DNA from: an uncultured Erysipelotrichaceae bacterium
Lineage (GTDB): Bacteria > Bacillota_I > Bacilli_A > Erysipelotrichales > Erysipelotrichaceae
Reading direction: 5' to 3'
DNA length: 64,000 nt
Assembly: GCA_945877255.1 (NCBI GenBank)
Contig: CAMCRE010000002.1
Span: forward strand, 91,116-155,115
The notes beneath the pieces are model-generated. The model saw nothing but the letters and a program-made list of their open reading frames with translations. It had not been told where the DNA came from and ran no database searches. Numbering within the stretch: position 1 is the stretch's first letter; the number at the start of each line of letters is the position of its first letter. Below, piece after piece: positions 36,453-45,200 of this stretch. The position numbers and the translations under genes were made by a program.

Positions 36453-37850
36453 ATGGAAAGAGAAATTGGCGTAAGTGAAGAATATCAATATGGCTTCCAA
36501 GATAAAGATGTTAGTGTTTATAAAACAGAAAAAGGTTTGAATGAGGAAATAATACGTGAAATTTCGCGTATTAAAGAAGAACCGGAATGGATGTTAGAGT
36601 ATCGTTTAAAAGCTTATCATCAGTTCAAAAGTAAGCCGATGCCTAATTTTGGACCGGACTTAAGTTTTGTGGATTTTGATGCGTATACTTATTACATTAA
36701 ACCGAGTGAAAAACAAGAAAAAAATTGGGATGATGTTCCTGAAACGATAAAAAATACGTTTGCGAAGTTAGGTATACCAGAAGCTGAGGCAAAGTACTTA
36801 TCGGGAGTTGCGACACAGTATGAATCAGAAGTAGTGTATCATTCAATTATTAAAGAAGTTGAAGATAAAGGTATTGTGTTTTTAGATACGGATTCTGGAT
36901 TAAAACAATATCCTGAAATATTTAAAAAATATTTTGGTTCAGTTGTGGATAGTGATGATAATAAATTTTCTGCCTTAAATAGTGCCGTTTGGTCGGGTGG
37001 TTCATTTATTTATGTTCCTAAAGGTGTGACATTAGATAAGCCTTTACAGTCGTATTTTAGAATTAATTCTGAACAAATGGGGCAATTTGAAAGAACGTTA
37101 ATTGTCGTAGATGAAGGGGCAAGTATTCATTATGTTGAAGGATGTACTGCTCCGATATATGATAGTAATTCATTGCATGCGGCAGTTGTAGAAATAGTTG
37201 TGTTAGAAGGTGGAAATTGTCGTTATACAACAATTCAAAATTGGTCGAAAAATATATTAAATTTAGTTACTAAGCGTGCTGATGTGTATAAAAACGCTAA
37301 AATGGAGTGGATTGATGGTAATATTGGTTCCATGATAACAATGAAATATCCTTCTTGTGTATTGAAGGAAGAGGGGGCTTCTGCTATTACAATATCTATT
37401 GCTGTTGCTCAAAAAGATCAAATTTTAGATGCTGGGGCTAAAATGATTCATTTGGCGAAAAATACTTCAAGTAATATTATTTCTAAGTCTATTGCTAGAA
37501 ATGGTGGTAAAGTAAATTATCGTGGTAAAGTATATCATGGTGTAGATGCACAAAAAGCTAAATCTAAAATTGAATGTGATACGTTATTGCTAGATTGTTA
37601 TTCAACTAGTGATACGATTCCAAACAATATTTCAAAAAATATGTCTAGTCAAATAGAACATGAAGCAACTGTTTCAAAAATTAGTGAAGAACAAATTTAT
37701 TATTTAATGTCACGTGGTTTAAGTGAAGAACAAGCGACAGAAATGATTATTATGGGATTTTTAGAACCATTTACACGTGAGTTACCGATGGAATACGCAG
37801 TTGAATTAAACCAATTAATTAAACTTGATATGGAAGGTTCTGTTGGATAA
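36453..37850 (+). CDS. sufB: Fe-S cluster assembly protein SufB
   Basis: A 465-residue main scaffold of the SufBCD complex. [22 protein letters not shown] at the N-terminus, [13 protein letters not shown] and [20 protein letters not shown] in the middle, and [24 protein letters not shown] near the C-terminus are SufB landmarks. The start at 36453 is chosen for AGAGGAT before ATG and the tight junction with sufU; the longer frame reads back into sufU. The 3' end contains the promoter of the next gene. Confidence 0.96.
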   Translation: MEREIGVSEEYQYGFQDKDVSVYKTEKGLNEEIIREISRIKEEPEWMLEYRLKAYHQFKSKPMPNFGPDLSFVDFDAYTYYIKPSEKQEKNWDDVPETIKNTFAKLGIPEAEAKYLSGVATQYESEVVYHSIIKEVEDKGIVFLDTDSGLKQYPEIFKKYFGSVVDSDDNKFSALNSAVWSGGSFIYVPKGVTLDKPLQSYFRINSEQMGQFERTLIVVDEGASIHYVEGCTAPIYDSNSLHAAVVEIVVLEGGNCRYTTIQNWSKNILNLVTKRADVYKNAKMEWIDGNIGSMITMKYPSCVLKEEGASAITISIAVAQKDQILDAGAKMIHLAKNTSSNIISKSIARNGGKVNYRGKVYHGVDAQKAKSKIECDTLLLDCYSTSDTIPNNISKNMSSQIEHEATVSKISEEQIYYLMSRGLSEEQATEMIIMGFLEPFTRELPMEYAVELNQLIKLDMEGSVG

Positions 37851-37871
37851 TTATTAAAAGTGTGATATAAT
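37843..37871 (+). promoter_or_regulatory. Promoter inside the 3' end of sufB
   Basis: TTGGAT (37843-37848), a 17-nt spacer and TATAAT with an extended TG (37863-37871) lead to the 238-residue gene. Confidence 0.65.
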
Positions 37872-37890
37872 TAAGCAAGGAGGGAATAAC

Positions 37891-38607
37891 ATGGGATTTT
37901 TTAAGAAATTATTTGCATTAGGTGCTACTGTTGCGGTTGCAGGGGGAGCGTATTACGTCTACAAAAACAAAGACAAAATTGAGCGTGCTTTAAAAGCCAA
38001 AAAACAAAATATTTCATTAGATTTAGAAGTATTTAATCAAAAGCATCATGAATATCAAACTGCGTTAGATGCACAGGCTGATTTAGATGAAGAAGTGGCA
38101 TATTTAAGAGATTATGACAAATATTATAATTTATTAAAAGAAAGTTACGTTAATGTACAGAGTGATTTAATTGAAGCACAAACAAACAATAATGAAGAAG
38201 CTGTAAGCGAACTAACGACTTTAAAAGAAACAATTAGTCATGAATTAGCGGAAGGATTAAGTGAATTTGAGACGGTTACTAAAGAGTTATCTGAGCGTCA
38301 AGAAGAAATTGATGCTGTTAGTTTAGAAGTTGAAAATGCGAAAAAAATGTATGAAGTTGCTAAAGAAAATATTGAAGCACATGGTAGAAAATATTTAAAA
38401 GGGATAGTAGATCCTGTTAAACGTGTTGCAGAAGAGAAATTTCAAACAATCGATTTAACGGAAACAACAGAAGAAGTTAATGATGATATAGAAGAAGCGC
38501 CAATCATTGCGGAAACATCTGTTGTAGAAGAAGAAACACCGCTTAATAAAGCGATTGACAAAACGCAAGATTCTATTAATCGATTATTAAGTACATTAAG
38601 AAAATAA
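37891..38607 (+). CDS. Membrane-anchored coiled-coil protein, unknown function
   Basis: A 238-residue protein. Residues 1-26 hold a glycine-rich hydrophobic segment (FALGATVAVAGGAYYVYKNKDK), as in YtxH-like proteins, followed by an almost continuous charged coiled coil (~30-175) and an acidic tail (EEVNDDIEEAPIIAE, ending NRLLSTLRK). AAGGAGGG precedes the ATG. It has its own promoter in sufB and its own terminator. The family is not recognised with confidence; the pattern suggests a structural or stress-related envelope protein. Confidence 0.7.
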   Translation: MGFFKKLFALGATVAVAGGAYYVYKNKDKIERALKAKKQNISLDLEVFNQKHHEYQTALDAQADLDEEVAYLRDYDKYYNLLKESYVNVQSDLIEAQTNNNEEAVSELTTLKETISHELAEGLSEFETVTKELSERQEEIDAVSLEVENAKKMYEVAKENIEAHGRKYLKGIVDPVKRVAEEKFQTIDLTETTEEVNDDIEEAPIIAETSVVEEETPLNKAIDKTQDSINRLLSTLRK

Positions 38608-38609
38608 TA

Positions 38610-38645
38610 AAAATGTAGTAAGTGCATGCTTGCTACATTTTTTTG
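38610..38645 (+). terminator. Terminator of the coiled-coil gene
   Basis: AAATGTAG and AAG pair with CTT and CTACATTT past a small bulge, followed by T7. Between here and 38805 the sequence is AT-rich with nothing recognised. Confidence 0.75.
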
Positions 38646-38805
38646 TTTCCAAGGATAAGTGTTTGTCATAACAATTATATTATATAATTTATTTAAGTGA
38701 AAATTGCATTATATAAACCGATTTTTATTGCAAAAAATTCAACAAATGTATATAATTTAATTGTTTCTTCTAAAATGTTTTTGTTTATATTGTTCACCAT
38801 TTTAC

Positions 38806-38834
38806 TTTACATTTTTTAATAATTATTCTATAAT
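38806..38834 (+). promoter_or_regulatory. Promoter of the small convergent RNA
   Basis: TTTACA (38806-38811), a 17-nt spacer and TATAAT (38829-38834). The ~25 bases from the -10 onward recur, inverted, at the opposite end of the locus as the start of the minus-strand transcript. Confidence 0.6.
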
Positions 38835-38840
38835 AAGTGT

Positions 38841-38914
38841 AGATAAAGTAATTATCTTAGTTGTTTAGTAATTATCCTCTAAACTTTGGAGAGCTTGGGA
38901 TAATTACTTTTTTA
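38841..38914 (+). ncRNA. Candidate antisense antitoxin RNA (~75 nt)
   Basis: From the predicted start near 38841 the RNA would fold a 5' hairpin (AGATAA...TTATCT), carry two copies of AGTAATTATC (38848-38857 and 38867-38876), and end in an intrinsic terminator: AGTAATTATCC pairs with GGATAATTACT, then T6. The second copy with its CCTCT tail can pair with the Shine-Dalgarno and start codon of the minus-strand peptide mRNA (4 plus 8 base pairs across a 2-nt bulge), and the RNA also overlaps the 3' end of that ORF. This is the layout of the Fst/par RNA II antitoxin. Expression is not shown. Confidence 0.5.
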
Positions 38915-38978
38915 TTATTTTAATAATTTCTTTTATTTCTTTCAAAATAAATAAAATTATGAATAATTTTATTTCCAT
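38904..38978 (-). CDS. Candidate type I toxin-like 24-residue peptide
   Basis: The peptide begins MEIKLFIILFILKE and continues with an Ile/Lys/Glu amphipathic half ending KIIKK, fitting a single short membrane-seeking helix. A perfect AGGAGG site (minus strand, 38992-38987) lies 8 nt before the ATG. That site is exactly complementary to CCTCCT 8 nt further upstream (39006-39001), so the ribosome site would be sealed in a 6-bp hairpin, as in many type I toxin mRNAs. The stop codon lies inside the terminator stem of the convergent RNA. No sequence homologue is recognised; it lacks the proline of classical Fst peptides. Confidence 0.45.
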   Translation of the reverse strand: MEIKLFIILFILKEIKEIIKIIKK

Positions 38979-39056
38979 AATTATCGCCTCCTTTCCAAAT
39001 AGGAGGAATTTTTTATTCTTATGTCCTAACTTTCCAAGACAACTACTTTTTATCTA

Positions 39057-39087
39057 CAAGTTTATTATATAATATTTTGTTACAAAA
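39057..39087 (-). promoter_or_regulatory. Promoter of the toxin-like peptide mRNA
   Basis: Minus-strand TATAAT (39069-39064) is perfect; the -35 region is poor (TTTATT-like). A GTTAC(8)GTAAC inverted repeat at 39079-39096 overlaps the -35 area and could be an operator. The leader to the ATG would be ~80 nt. Confidence 0.45.
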
Positions 39088-39134
39088 TAAAGTAACAACT
39101 AAAGATTTATTCCCTATTTATTGCAATTCTTTAA

Positions 39135-39683
39135 TTATTTTTTATAATAATAACGATTAAAATCAACTTTTATTGTAATATATTTAGCTATTGCCGATAA
39201 TAAAGTAATAACTAATACAGTCCAAATTAGAAAATATGCGGTAGTGTAATTAATGAAAAACGTTAATACGAAAAAAAATAATGACATTAAAATAGATGGT
39301 AATAAATTAGTGATTAACCATAATTTATAGTAAGGTTTGTGTGGTATTTTCTGATGATGAATTTCTACATTACTTGTTAATGCACCATTTTTATATTGAA
39401 TTTGAATAAACGGCAATTTTTTAGTTTGTATTTTGAAATAATAAGGTTCACGAATAGAAATGTCAAAAAAACCTTTCAATAATAACTTAAAATAACTAAA
39501 TAATGATAACTCTTTACTTAATAAGTGTTCATAGGCGTGATTAAGCAAAGTAATTTCAATATTTTCAGCTTCACATTGAATAGGAATTGTGCCACATTTC
39601 CCTTGATAAATAATATTATTGTTTTCTTTGATCATGACTTTATCATAGCCATATTTTTGTGTGTCGATGTAAACGATGTGCAT
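39135..39683 (-). CDS. Hypothetical protein with two C-terminal membrane helices
   Basis: A 182-residue protein. The first ~110 residues are soluble and beta-rich (VEIHHQKIPHK region, YKNGALTSN); two hydrophobic helices at ~118-140 and ~145-168 are followed by a basic tail ending YYKK. AAAGGAG precedes the ATG at 39683; sixteen in-frame codons further upstream lack a ribosome site. No family recognised. It is divergent from the dipeptidase gene and alone on its strand. Confidence 0.65.
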   Translation of the reverse strand: MHIVYIDTQKYGYDKVMIKENNNIIYQGKCGTIPIQCEAENIEITLLNHAYEHLLSKELSLFSYFKLLLKGFFDISIREPYYFKIQTKKLPFIQIQYKNGALTSNVEIHHQKIPHKPYYKLWLITNLLPSILMSLFFFVLTFFINYTTAYFLIWTVLVITLLSAIAKYITIKVDFNRYYYKK

Positions 39684-39805
39684 ACAAGTTCTCCTTTTCT
39701 TAATTTTATCATAAATATATATTAAATACAAGATATTTTAAAGTTTTAAAATCTAATAAATTATGGTAAAATAAACAAAGAAATAAATTAATGTGAGGTA
39801 TTAAA

Positions 39806-41152
39806 ATGAAACAAAAAATTAAAAATTTAGTTTTATCACACAAAGAGGAATTAATTTCAACGCTAGAAAAATTAGTTAACTCACAAAGTGTATCAAGTGG
39901 AGTAAAAGAAGGCTATCCACATGGAAAAGCAGTCGCAGAAACGCTTGATTTAGCTTTATCAATCTGTGATGAATTAGGATTCAAAACAAAAAATATTGAT
40001 TATGAGGCAGGATACGCCGAAATTGGTGAAGGGGAAAAACTAATTGGTGTTTTAGGACATTTAGATGTTGTTCCAGCCGGAAGTGGGTGGGAAAGTGACC
40101 CATTCACAATGACAATAAAAAATGACGTAATTTATGGACGAGGTGTAATGGACGACAAAGGTCCTGTTGTAGCGAATATGATTGCATTAAAAATATTAAA
40201 ACAGTTGAAACCAAATTTAAAATCACGTGTACGTTTAATTATGGGATGTGATGAAGAGCGTGGTTCAAGCTGTTTAAAACATTACGTCGAAAAAGAAGGA
40301 CATATAGATATGGGATATACACCAGATGGTGATTTTCCACTTGTTTTTGGTGAAAAAGGGATTTTGCATTTTGATTTAATCTTCCCCACAAAAATCCAAA
40401 ACATTTTTGGAGGAGAAGTTTATAACGCATGTATTTCAAAAGTAACGATATCAAAAAATCAATTACAATTTGATGAGCAAAAATTCACACAATTTTTAAA
40501 TGAAAATAATATTAAACACATTATTGAAACAGAAAAAATTACCGTATACGGAGTAGCAGCCCACGGTTCTACTCCAGAAAAAGGAATTAATGCAGCAAGC
40601 TATTTAATGGAAGCATTATATGTAGCAGGTTGTAAAGATGAAGCAGTTTTAAAATATAATGAATTAATTGAATTAGGATATAATGGTGAAAATCTAGGAA
40701 TTAATCATGAAGATCGTTACGGCAATTTAACGTTAAATGTTGGGAAAGTTCGCATTATTAATGGTGAGTTTGTGGTGTCTTGTGATGTGCGATATCCTAT
40801 CACAACAAACAGTGATAAGTTAGAAAAAACATTACTAGAAAATGCAATTGATTATAAATTAAATGTCGTATCACATGCTAAAGCATTGTATGTTGATCCA
40901 GAATCTGATTTAGTTAAAGTATTATTAACAGCTTATCGTGAAGTAACGAATGATTTAACACCACCACTTACAATCGGAGGTGGAACATATGCTAGAGGTA
41001 TCAATAATTGTGTTGCATTTGGAGCAATGCGATTAGATCGTGAGTATAATATACATAATGTGAATGAAGAAATTTCAATTTCTGAATTATTAGAATTAAC
41101 TGAAATTTATGTTAACGCATTATTAAAGATGGTAGAGCATTTTGAGGTGTAA
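39806..41152 (+). CDS. Sapep/PepV family dinuclear zinc dipeptidase
   Basis: A 448-residue M20 peptidase that hydrolyses dipeptides inside the cell, the natural end-point for peptides brought in by Opp. GVLGHLDVVPAGSGW holds the first zinc His and catalytic Asp, YGRGVMDDKGP the bridging Asp, CDEERGSSCLKHY the catalytic and zinc Glu, TPDGDFPLVFGEKG another ligand, and the C-terminal TIGGGTYARGINNCVAFGA the last His-bearing region typical of PepV, although the ligand there is not certain. GTGAGGT precedes the ATG; an extended -10 (TGGTAAAAT, 39764-39772) is the likely promoter. Two nucleotides separate it from argS. Confidence 0.9.
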   Translation: MKQKIKNLVLSHKEELISTLEKLVNSQSVSSGVKEGYPHGKAVAETLDLALSICDELGFKTKNIDYEAGYAEIGEGEKLIGVLGHLDVVPAGSGWESDPFTMTIKNDVIYGRGVMDDKGPVVANMIALKILKQLKPNLKSRVRLIMGCDEERGSSCLKHYVEKEGHIDMGYTPDGDFPLVFGEKGILHFDLIFPTKIQNIFGGEVYNACISKVTISKNQLQFDEQKFTQFLNENNIKHIIETEKITVYGVAAHGSTPEKGINAASYLMEALYVAGCKDEAVLKYNELIELGYNGENLGINHEDRYGNLTLNVGKVRIINGEFVVSCDVRYPITTNSDKLEKTLLENAIDYKLNVVSHAKALYVDPESDLVKVLLTAYREVTNDLTPPLTIGGGTYARGINNCVAFGAMRLDREYNIHNVNEEISISELLELTEIYVNALLKMVEHFEV

Positions 41153-41154
41153 AA

Positions 41155-42846
41155 ATGAATAATATTGAATTTAATTTAAAACAATCGATAATTGATGTTG
41201 TGAACAATCAATTCAATGTATCACTTAAACAAGATGAAGTCGTAATCGAAACCCCAAAAGATACAACGATGGGTGATTATTCTACAACAGTCGCAATGCG
41301 ATTAACTAAAAAACTAGGAAAAAACCCTAAAGAAATTGCACAAACAATCGTTGATCATTTAGTAAATAGCAACATTGAGAGTGCTACTATAGCTGGACCA
41401 GGTTTTATTAATTTCAAAATAAAAACTACTGCACTAGCAAATATCATCAATGAAGTAATGACGTTACAAGAAAAATTTGGTGAAAATAACATAGGTAATA
41501 ATGAAGCAATTAATGTTGAATATATTAGTGCTAATCCTACAGGAGATTTACATTTAGGTCATGCACGTGGTGCTGCTTGGGGAGATAGTTTAACACGTAT
41601 TTTAAAGAAAAGTGGTTATAATGTCATTCGTGAGTTTTATATGAATGATTCTGGTAATCAAGTTAATAATTTAGGGAAGTCTTTAGCTAGCCGCTACGGA
41701 GAGTTGTTTGGGAAAAATATTTCGTTACCTGAAGATGGTTATCACGGAGAAGATATCATTAACATTGCAAAAATTATTAAAGAAAAATACGGTGATTGTT
41801 TTTTAGATAAACTACATGAAAACGATACAATAACACAGTTGAGTGAACTTGGTGTTTACTATGAAATGGAAAAAATGCGTGAAGATTTAGCGTTGTTTAG
41901 AGTGGAATTTGATGTGTTTGGAAGTGAAGATAACTTGCGAAAACTTGGTGTTGTTGATGAGATGTATCGAAAATTAATTGCTAGTGGACACACTTATGAG
42001 TTAGATGGTGCTACGTTTTTTAAAACTACAACATTTGGAGATGATAAAGATCGTGTCATTAAAAAAAGCGACGGTAGTTATACTTACTTAATGCCGGATA
42101 TTGCATACCATCAAGCAAAATTGACTGGAAATTATAATCGTATTAAATCGAACGAATATGCTGAAATAGCAAGTCAACCCGTAACTACAATGATCGATTT
42201 ATTAGGTGGTGATCATCATGGATATATTGCGAGGTTAAAAGCGAGTTTATCTGCATTTGGTTATAACAGTGATAATTTAGAGATCGATATTATTCAGATG
42301 GTACGTTTAATTGATGAACATGGGTCTGAAATTAAAATGAGTAAGCGTGAAGGAAACGCTATTAAATTACGTGATTTTTGTAATGAGGTAGGAGTTGATG
42401 CAGTAAGGTACTTTTACGTATCACGTGCATTGGAAACACCATTCGATTTTGATGTTACGTTAGCTAAAAAACAAACAAACGATAATCCAGTGTTTTATAT
42501 TCAATATGCGTATGCGCGTATTTGCTCAATTTTAAAAGATCAAGCGTTTAAAGCTCAGTCTGAATATTTATTACTGACTGATGAAAAAGAAATTCAATTA
42601 TTAAAATCAATTAATGAATTTAGCGATACAGTTGCCAGTGTTGCAAAAGAAAGAGCAGTGCATAAGTTATGCAATTATATTTATAAATTAGCACAGCAAT
42701 TTCATAGTTTCTATGCAACATGTAAAGTTGTGGATGCGTGTAATCCAGATCTAACCGCAGAAAGAATAGCGTTGTTGTTTGCTATTAAGGTAACGTTAAA
42801 AAATGCATTGTATTTAATTGGGGTAGAAGCAAAAGAAAAAATGTAG
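41155..42846 (+). CDS. argS: Arginyl-tRNA synthetase
   Basis: A 563-residue class I synthetase that charges tRNA-Arg. The N-terminal additional domain recognises the tRNA D-loop; SANPTGDLHLGHARGAAWGD contains the HIGH motif (HLGH), EIKMSKREGNAI the KMSKS motif, and the C-terminal helical domain (from NPVFYIQYAYARICSIL) binds the anticodon. Length is normal. The ATG follows the pepV-like gene by 2 nt with GAGGTG in the end of that gene, so they are co-transcribed. A perfect terminator follows. Confidence 0.97.
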   Translation: MNNIEFNLKQSIIDVVNNQFNVSLKQDEVVIETPKDTTMGDYSTTVAMRLTKKLGKNPKEIAQTIVDHLVNSNIESATIAGPGFINFKIKTTALANIINEVMTLQEKFGENNIGNNEAINVEYISANPTGDLHLGHARGAAWGDSLTRILKKSGYNVIREFYMNDSGNQVNNLGKSLASRYGELFGKNISLPEDGYHGEDIINIAKIIKEKYGDCFLDKLHENDTITQLSELGVYYEMEKMREDLALFRVEFDVFGSEDNLRKLGVVDEMYRKLIASGHTYELDGATFFKTTTFGDDKDRVIKKSDGSYTYLMPDIAYHQAKLTGNYNRIKSNEYAEIASQPVTTMIDLLGGDHHGYIARLKASLSAFGYNSDNLEIDIIQMVRLIDEHGSEIKMSKREGNAIKLRDFCNEVGVDAVRYFYVSRALETPFDFDVTLAKKQTNDNPVFYIQYAYARICSILKDQAFKAQSEYLLLTDEKEIQLLKSINEFSDTVASVAKERAVHKLCNYIYKLAQQFHSFYATCKVVDACNPDLTAERIALLFAIKVTLKNALYLIGVEAKEKM

Positions 42847-42849
42847 AAT

Positions 42850-42881
42850 AAAAGCATGATATTCAGGTATCATGCTTTTAT
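42850..42881 (+). terminator. Terminator of argS
   Basis: AAAAGCATGATA pairs perfectly with TATCATGCTTTT (12 bp, 6-nt loop) with a T-rich tail. Confidence 0.85.
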
Positions 42882-42962
42882 TACGGAACATGTACAAGTG
42901 TATTTCAACTGATTTTATGATATAATTATTAAAACATTTTACAACTACAAAATGGAGGTATT

Positions 42963-43148
42963 ATGACTAACAACAGCGAAAATATTAAACCATTTCTAAA
43001 GTGGGCAGGAGGTAAAACGCAACTTCTTTCCGAAATCAAAAAATATTATCCTTTTGACAATGGAAACATCACAAAATATGCTGAGATGAATTTATACAAA
43101 ATGATACAATTAAATAGTGGAAATACGGCTATTTCAAGCCTTTTGTAA
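42963..43148 (+). pseudogene. Truncated DNA adenine methylase (Dam/DpnM type), N-terminal fragment
   Basis: The frame starts as an adenine methyltransferase: IKPFLKWAGGKTQLLSEIKKYYP is the SAM-binding start of the Dam/DpnM group. After KYAE (about codon 41, near 43086) the expected PFVGGGA-type continuation is missing and unrelated residues run to a stop at 43146-43148. The fragment has its own AT-rich promoter and GGAGGT ribosome site. The cut coincides with the start of the recombinase-bearing region, so the gene was probably split by integration. The remaining 3' part is not in this window. Confidence 0.75.
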
Positions 43149-43189
43149 ATAAGACGATAGTTTTGCTTGAACTATGGTCTTATTTTTTT
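43148..43189 (+). terminator. Strong terminator at the left end of the element
   Basis: AATAAGACGATAGTT pairs with AACTATGGTCTTATT (15 bp, one mismatch, 7-nt loop), followed by T5. It may belong to a gene lost at the junction or insulate the element. Confidence 0.8.
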
Positions 43190-43205
43190 ATACCTAGTTA
43201 TTTTT

Positions 43206-43255
43206 GGGGTGTCAAACGCTACAGTAGGGGTGTCAGATATTAAAAAGGGGTTCAA
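43206..43255 (+). repeat. Three direct GGGGT(G)TCA repeats
   Basis: GGGGTGTCA at 43206-43214 and 43227-43235 and GGGGTTCAA at 43247-43255 are spaced 21 and 20 bases apart, i.e. on one face of the helix. A TTGACT box starts 2 nt after the last. They could be recombinase or repressor binding sites. Confidence 0.5.
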
Positions 43256-43304
43256 CTTGACTTTTTTGGTAGTTTGAGTGATGTATATGATGAGGAGGAA
43301 AGTC

Positions 43305-43490
43305 ATGAGAACGATTAAGAAAATCAAAAAAGATCAAGTGGATTATACGATTTTTCAACTGATGCTAGATGTCCTAAAAATGAACCATCAGATAGATGAA
43401 CAAATTTGGGAAATGACATCGAAAGTGCTGAAAGACGAGTTCAATCCACCGACTCGAATGCTGGAGGATTACAATGAAAAAAATTGTTGA
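43305..43490 (+). CDS. Small recombinase-linked protein
   Basis: A 61-residue charged helical protein (MRTIKKIKKDQVDYTIFQ...). The start at 43305 is chosen because GAGGAGG lies 7 nt before it; a GTG at 43278 would put the ribosome site inside the gene. It overlaps the recombinase start by 17 nt, so the two are translationally coupled. Short proteins of this kind are often seen just before large serine recombinases; the function is unknown. Confidence 0.6.
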   Translation: MRTIKKIKKDQVDYTIFQLMLDVLKMNHQIDEQIWEMTSKVLKDEFNPPTRMLEDYNEKNC

Positions 43491-44826
43491 AAAATTAGAA
43501 CGGTTGCCAAAATTCAGTGAATTAAGAAAGAAGTTGAGGGTCGTTGCTTATGCTAGAGTATCGACAGATAAGGATGAGCAGTTGAATAGCCTGATAGCAC
43601 AAAAGGACTATTTTATTAAATATATCGAAAATCACAAGGAGTGGGAGTATGTAGGAATCTATTTTGATGAAGGTATATCTGGAGTTCGGACTAAAAATCG
43701 TGTTGCTTTTAACGCTATGATCGAAGAGGGATTGAACGGAAAATTTGATTTAATTATTACTAAGTCCATTAGTCGGTTTGCAAGAAATACAGTGGATACT
43801 ATCCGTACAATAAGAAAGCTAAAGGAAAAGGGAGTGGGGATTTATTTTCAAAAAGAAGATATTCATACACTGGATGCCAAAGGAGAATTAGTCCTAACGT
43901 TGATGGCTTCATTTGCACAAGAGGAGAGTAGAAGTATTTCAGAGAACTGTAAGTGGGGACAAAGGAAGCGATTTGCTGATGGAAAAGTGACGGTTCCTTT
44001 TCAACGGTTTGTAGGATATGACAGGGGATCAGATGGGAATTTGGTCATTAATCATGAACAAGCAAAAATCATAGAATGTATATATTCGTTGTTTGTCATT
44101 GGCTATACAGTTTCACAAATAAAGAAATACTTAAACAGCCATGGAATACCTACTCCCTCTAATAAAGAAAAATGGAATAATAACGCAATACGTTCAATTT
44201 TGAAAAACGAGAAATATATAGGAGATGCTTTACTGCAAAAATCGTTCACGATAGATTATCTGACAAAAACGAAGAAAAAGAATGAAGGCGAACTTCCACA
44301 GTACTATGTTGAAGAGAATCATGAACCAATTATTTCAAGAGAAGTATATCAGTATGTAAATCAGATACTCGAAGAAAATAAAATAGCCACCAGAGTATAT
44401 TCACTTGGTGGTAAAATTATTTGTTCAAAGTGTGGCTCAAAATTTGGATCATTTATTATTCACTCGGAATTCAAGAGCGCAAATGGAAACAGTTTAGCAT
44501 GGAATTGTCAGAATAAGTATTCAAAGACGAATAAATGTAGTATTAGGCATATCTATGACAAAAAATTATACGAGTGTTTGGTTAAAATCTGCATGGAACG
44601 ATTTTATAAGAATGGTGTATTACGAGGTAAAATGAATCGGTTAATTGGCAAACAAAGTTACAATAGATTACGCATTGATATTAAAAAACTATCAGTGGAT
44701 ATTGGAGATTTAGTAGAAGAGATAGTTGTCGATGAAGAACATAACTGCGTGGTTAAGTGGATTGATGGGAGAGTTTGCAAGGGGAGGATTGAAGGCACTG
44801 GGAAGAGAAGAGATAATAATGTATAG
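43474..44826 (+). CDS. Large serine recombinase
   Basis: A 450-residue site-specific recombinase. The N-terminal resolvase domain (~20-165) has VVAYARVSTDKDEQ with nucleophile S30, FDEGISGVRTKNR, ITKSISRFARNT and SFAQEESRSISENCKWG. A 'recombinase' DNA-binding domain follows (GYTVSQIKKYLNSHGIPTPS), then a zinc ribbon (CSKCGSKFG ... WNCQNKYSKTNKC, ~320-360). The final coiled-coil part is short. Such enzymes integrate or excise phages and conjugative elements. GGAGG precedes the ATG. It is probably the integrase of the surrounding element. Confidence 0.93.
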   Translation: MKKIVEKLERLPKFSELRKKLRVVAYARVSTDKDEQLNSLIAQKDYFIKYIENHKEWEYVGIYFDEGISGVRTKNRVAFNAMIEEGLNGKFDLIITKSISRFARNTVDTIRTIRKLKEKGVGIYFQKEDIHTLDAKGELVLTLMASFAQEESRSISENCKWGQRKRFADGKVTVPFQRFVGYDRGSDGNLVINHEQAKIIECIYSLFVIGYTVSQIKKYLNSHGIPTPSNKEKWNNNAIRSILKNEKYIGDALLQKSFTIDYLTKTKKKNEGELPQYYVEENHEPIISREVYQYVNQILEENKIATRVYSLGGKIICSKCGSKFGSFIIHSEFKSANGNSLAWNCQNKYSKTNKCSIRHIYDKKLYECLVKICMERFYKNGVLRGKMNRLIGKQSYNRLRIDIKKLSVDIGDLVEEIVVDEEHNCVVKWIDGRVCKGRIEGTGKRRDNNV

Positions 44827-44993
44827 GTACTTTGTGTGTCTGCTTGTTTAGTATAGATCCAGTTGAATGTGGTTGAGTTGATAGGTTTGTTTATATACCG
44901 ATTTATACAAAAGTAACTAAAAAAGTAATTATTATTAAAGTGGAAAAAAGTAGTGATTTTTGGTATAATAAAGCAAATAAAAGGAGAATGATT

Positions 44994-45200
44994 ATGAGTG
45001 AATCAGAAGTTAAAAAGGTAATGAAATTTTATAATATGTCTGATTTTTTAAGAGGACAGTCTTCAAAGATAATTACGCAACTTTCAAAAGAAGATGAAGC
45101 TGCATTTATATTAAAGAATGGAAAACCAAAGGCAGTTGTTTTATCGAATGAAAGATATGAAAGATTGCTAAAAGCAGGAATAGATATTTTAGAGTTTTAG
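44994..45200 (+). CDS. Phd/YefM-type antitoxin or transcriptional repressor
   Basis: A 68-residue protein with the Phd/YefM pattern: a short N-terminal DNA-binding part and EAAFILKNGKPKAVVLSNERYERLL, the family's central strand-helix. AAGGAG precedes the ATG at 44994; a TGG-extended TATAAT at 44964-44969 is the likely promoter. No RelE/Doc/YoeB toxin is next to it. Instead hsdM follows 16 nt later, so it may repress the restriction operon or neutralise a distant toxin. Confidence 0.75.
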   Translation: MSESEVKKVMKFYNMSDFLRGQSSKIITQLSKEDEAAFILKNGKPKAVVLSNERYERLLKAGIDILEF

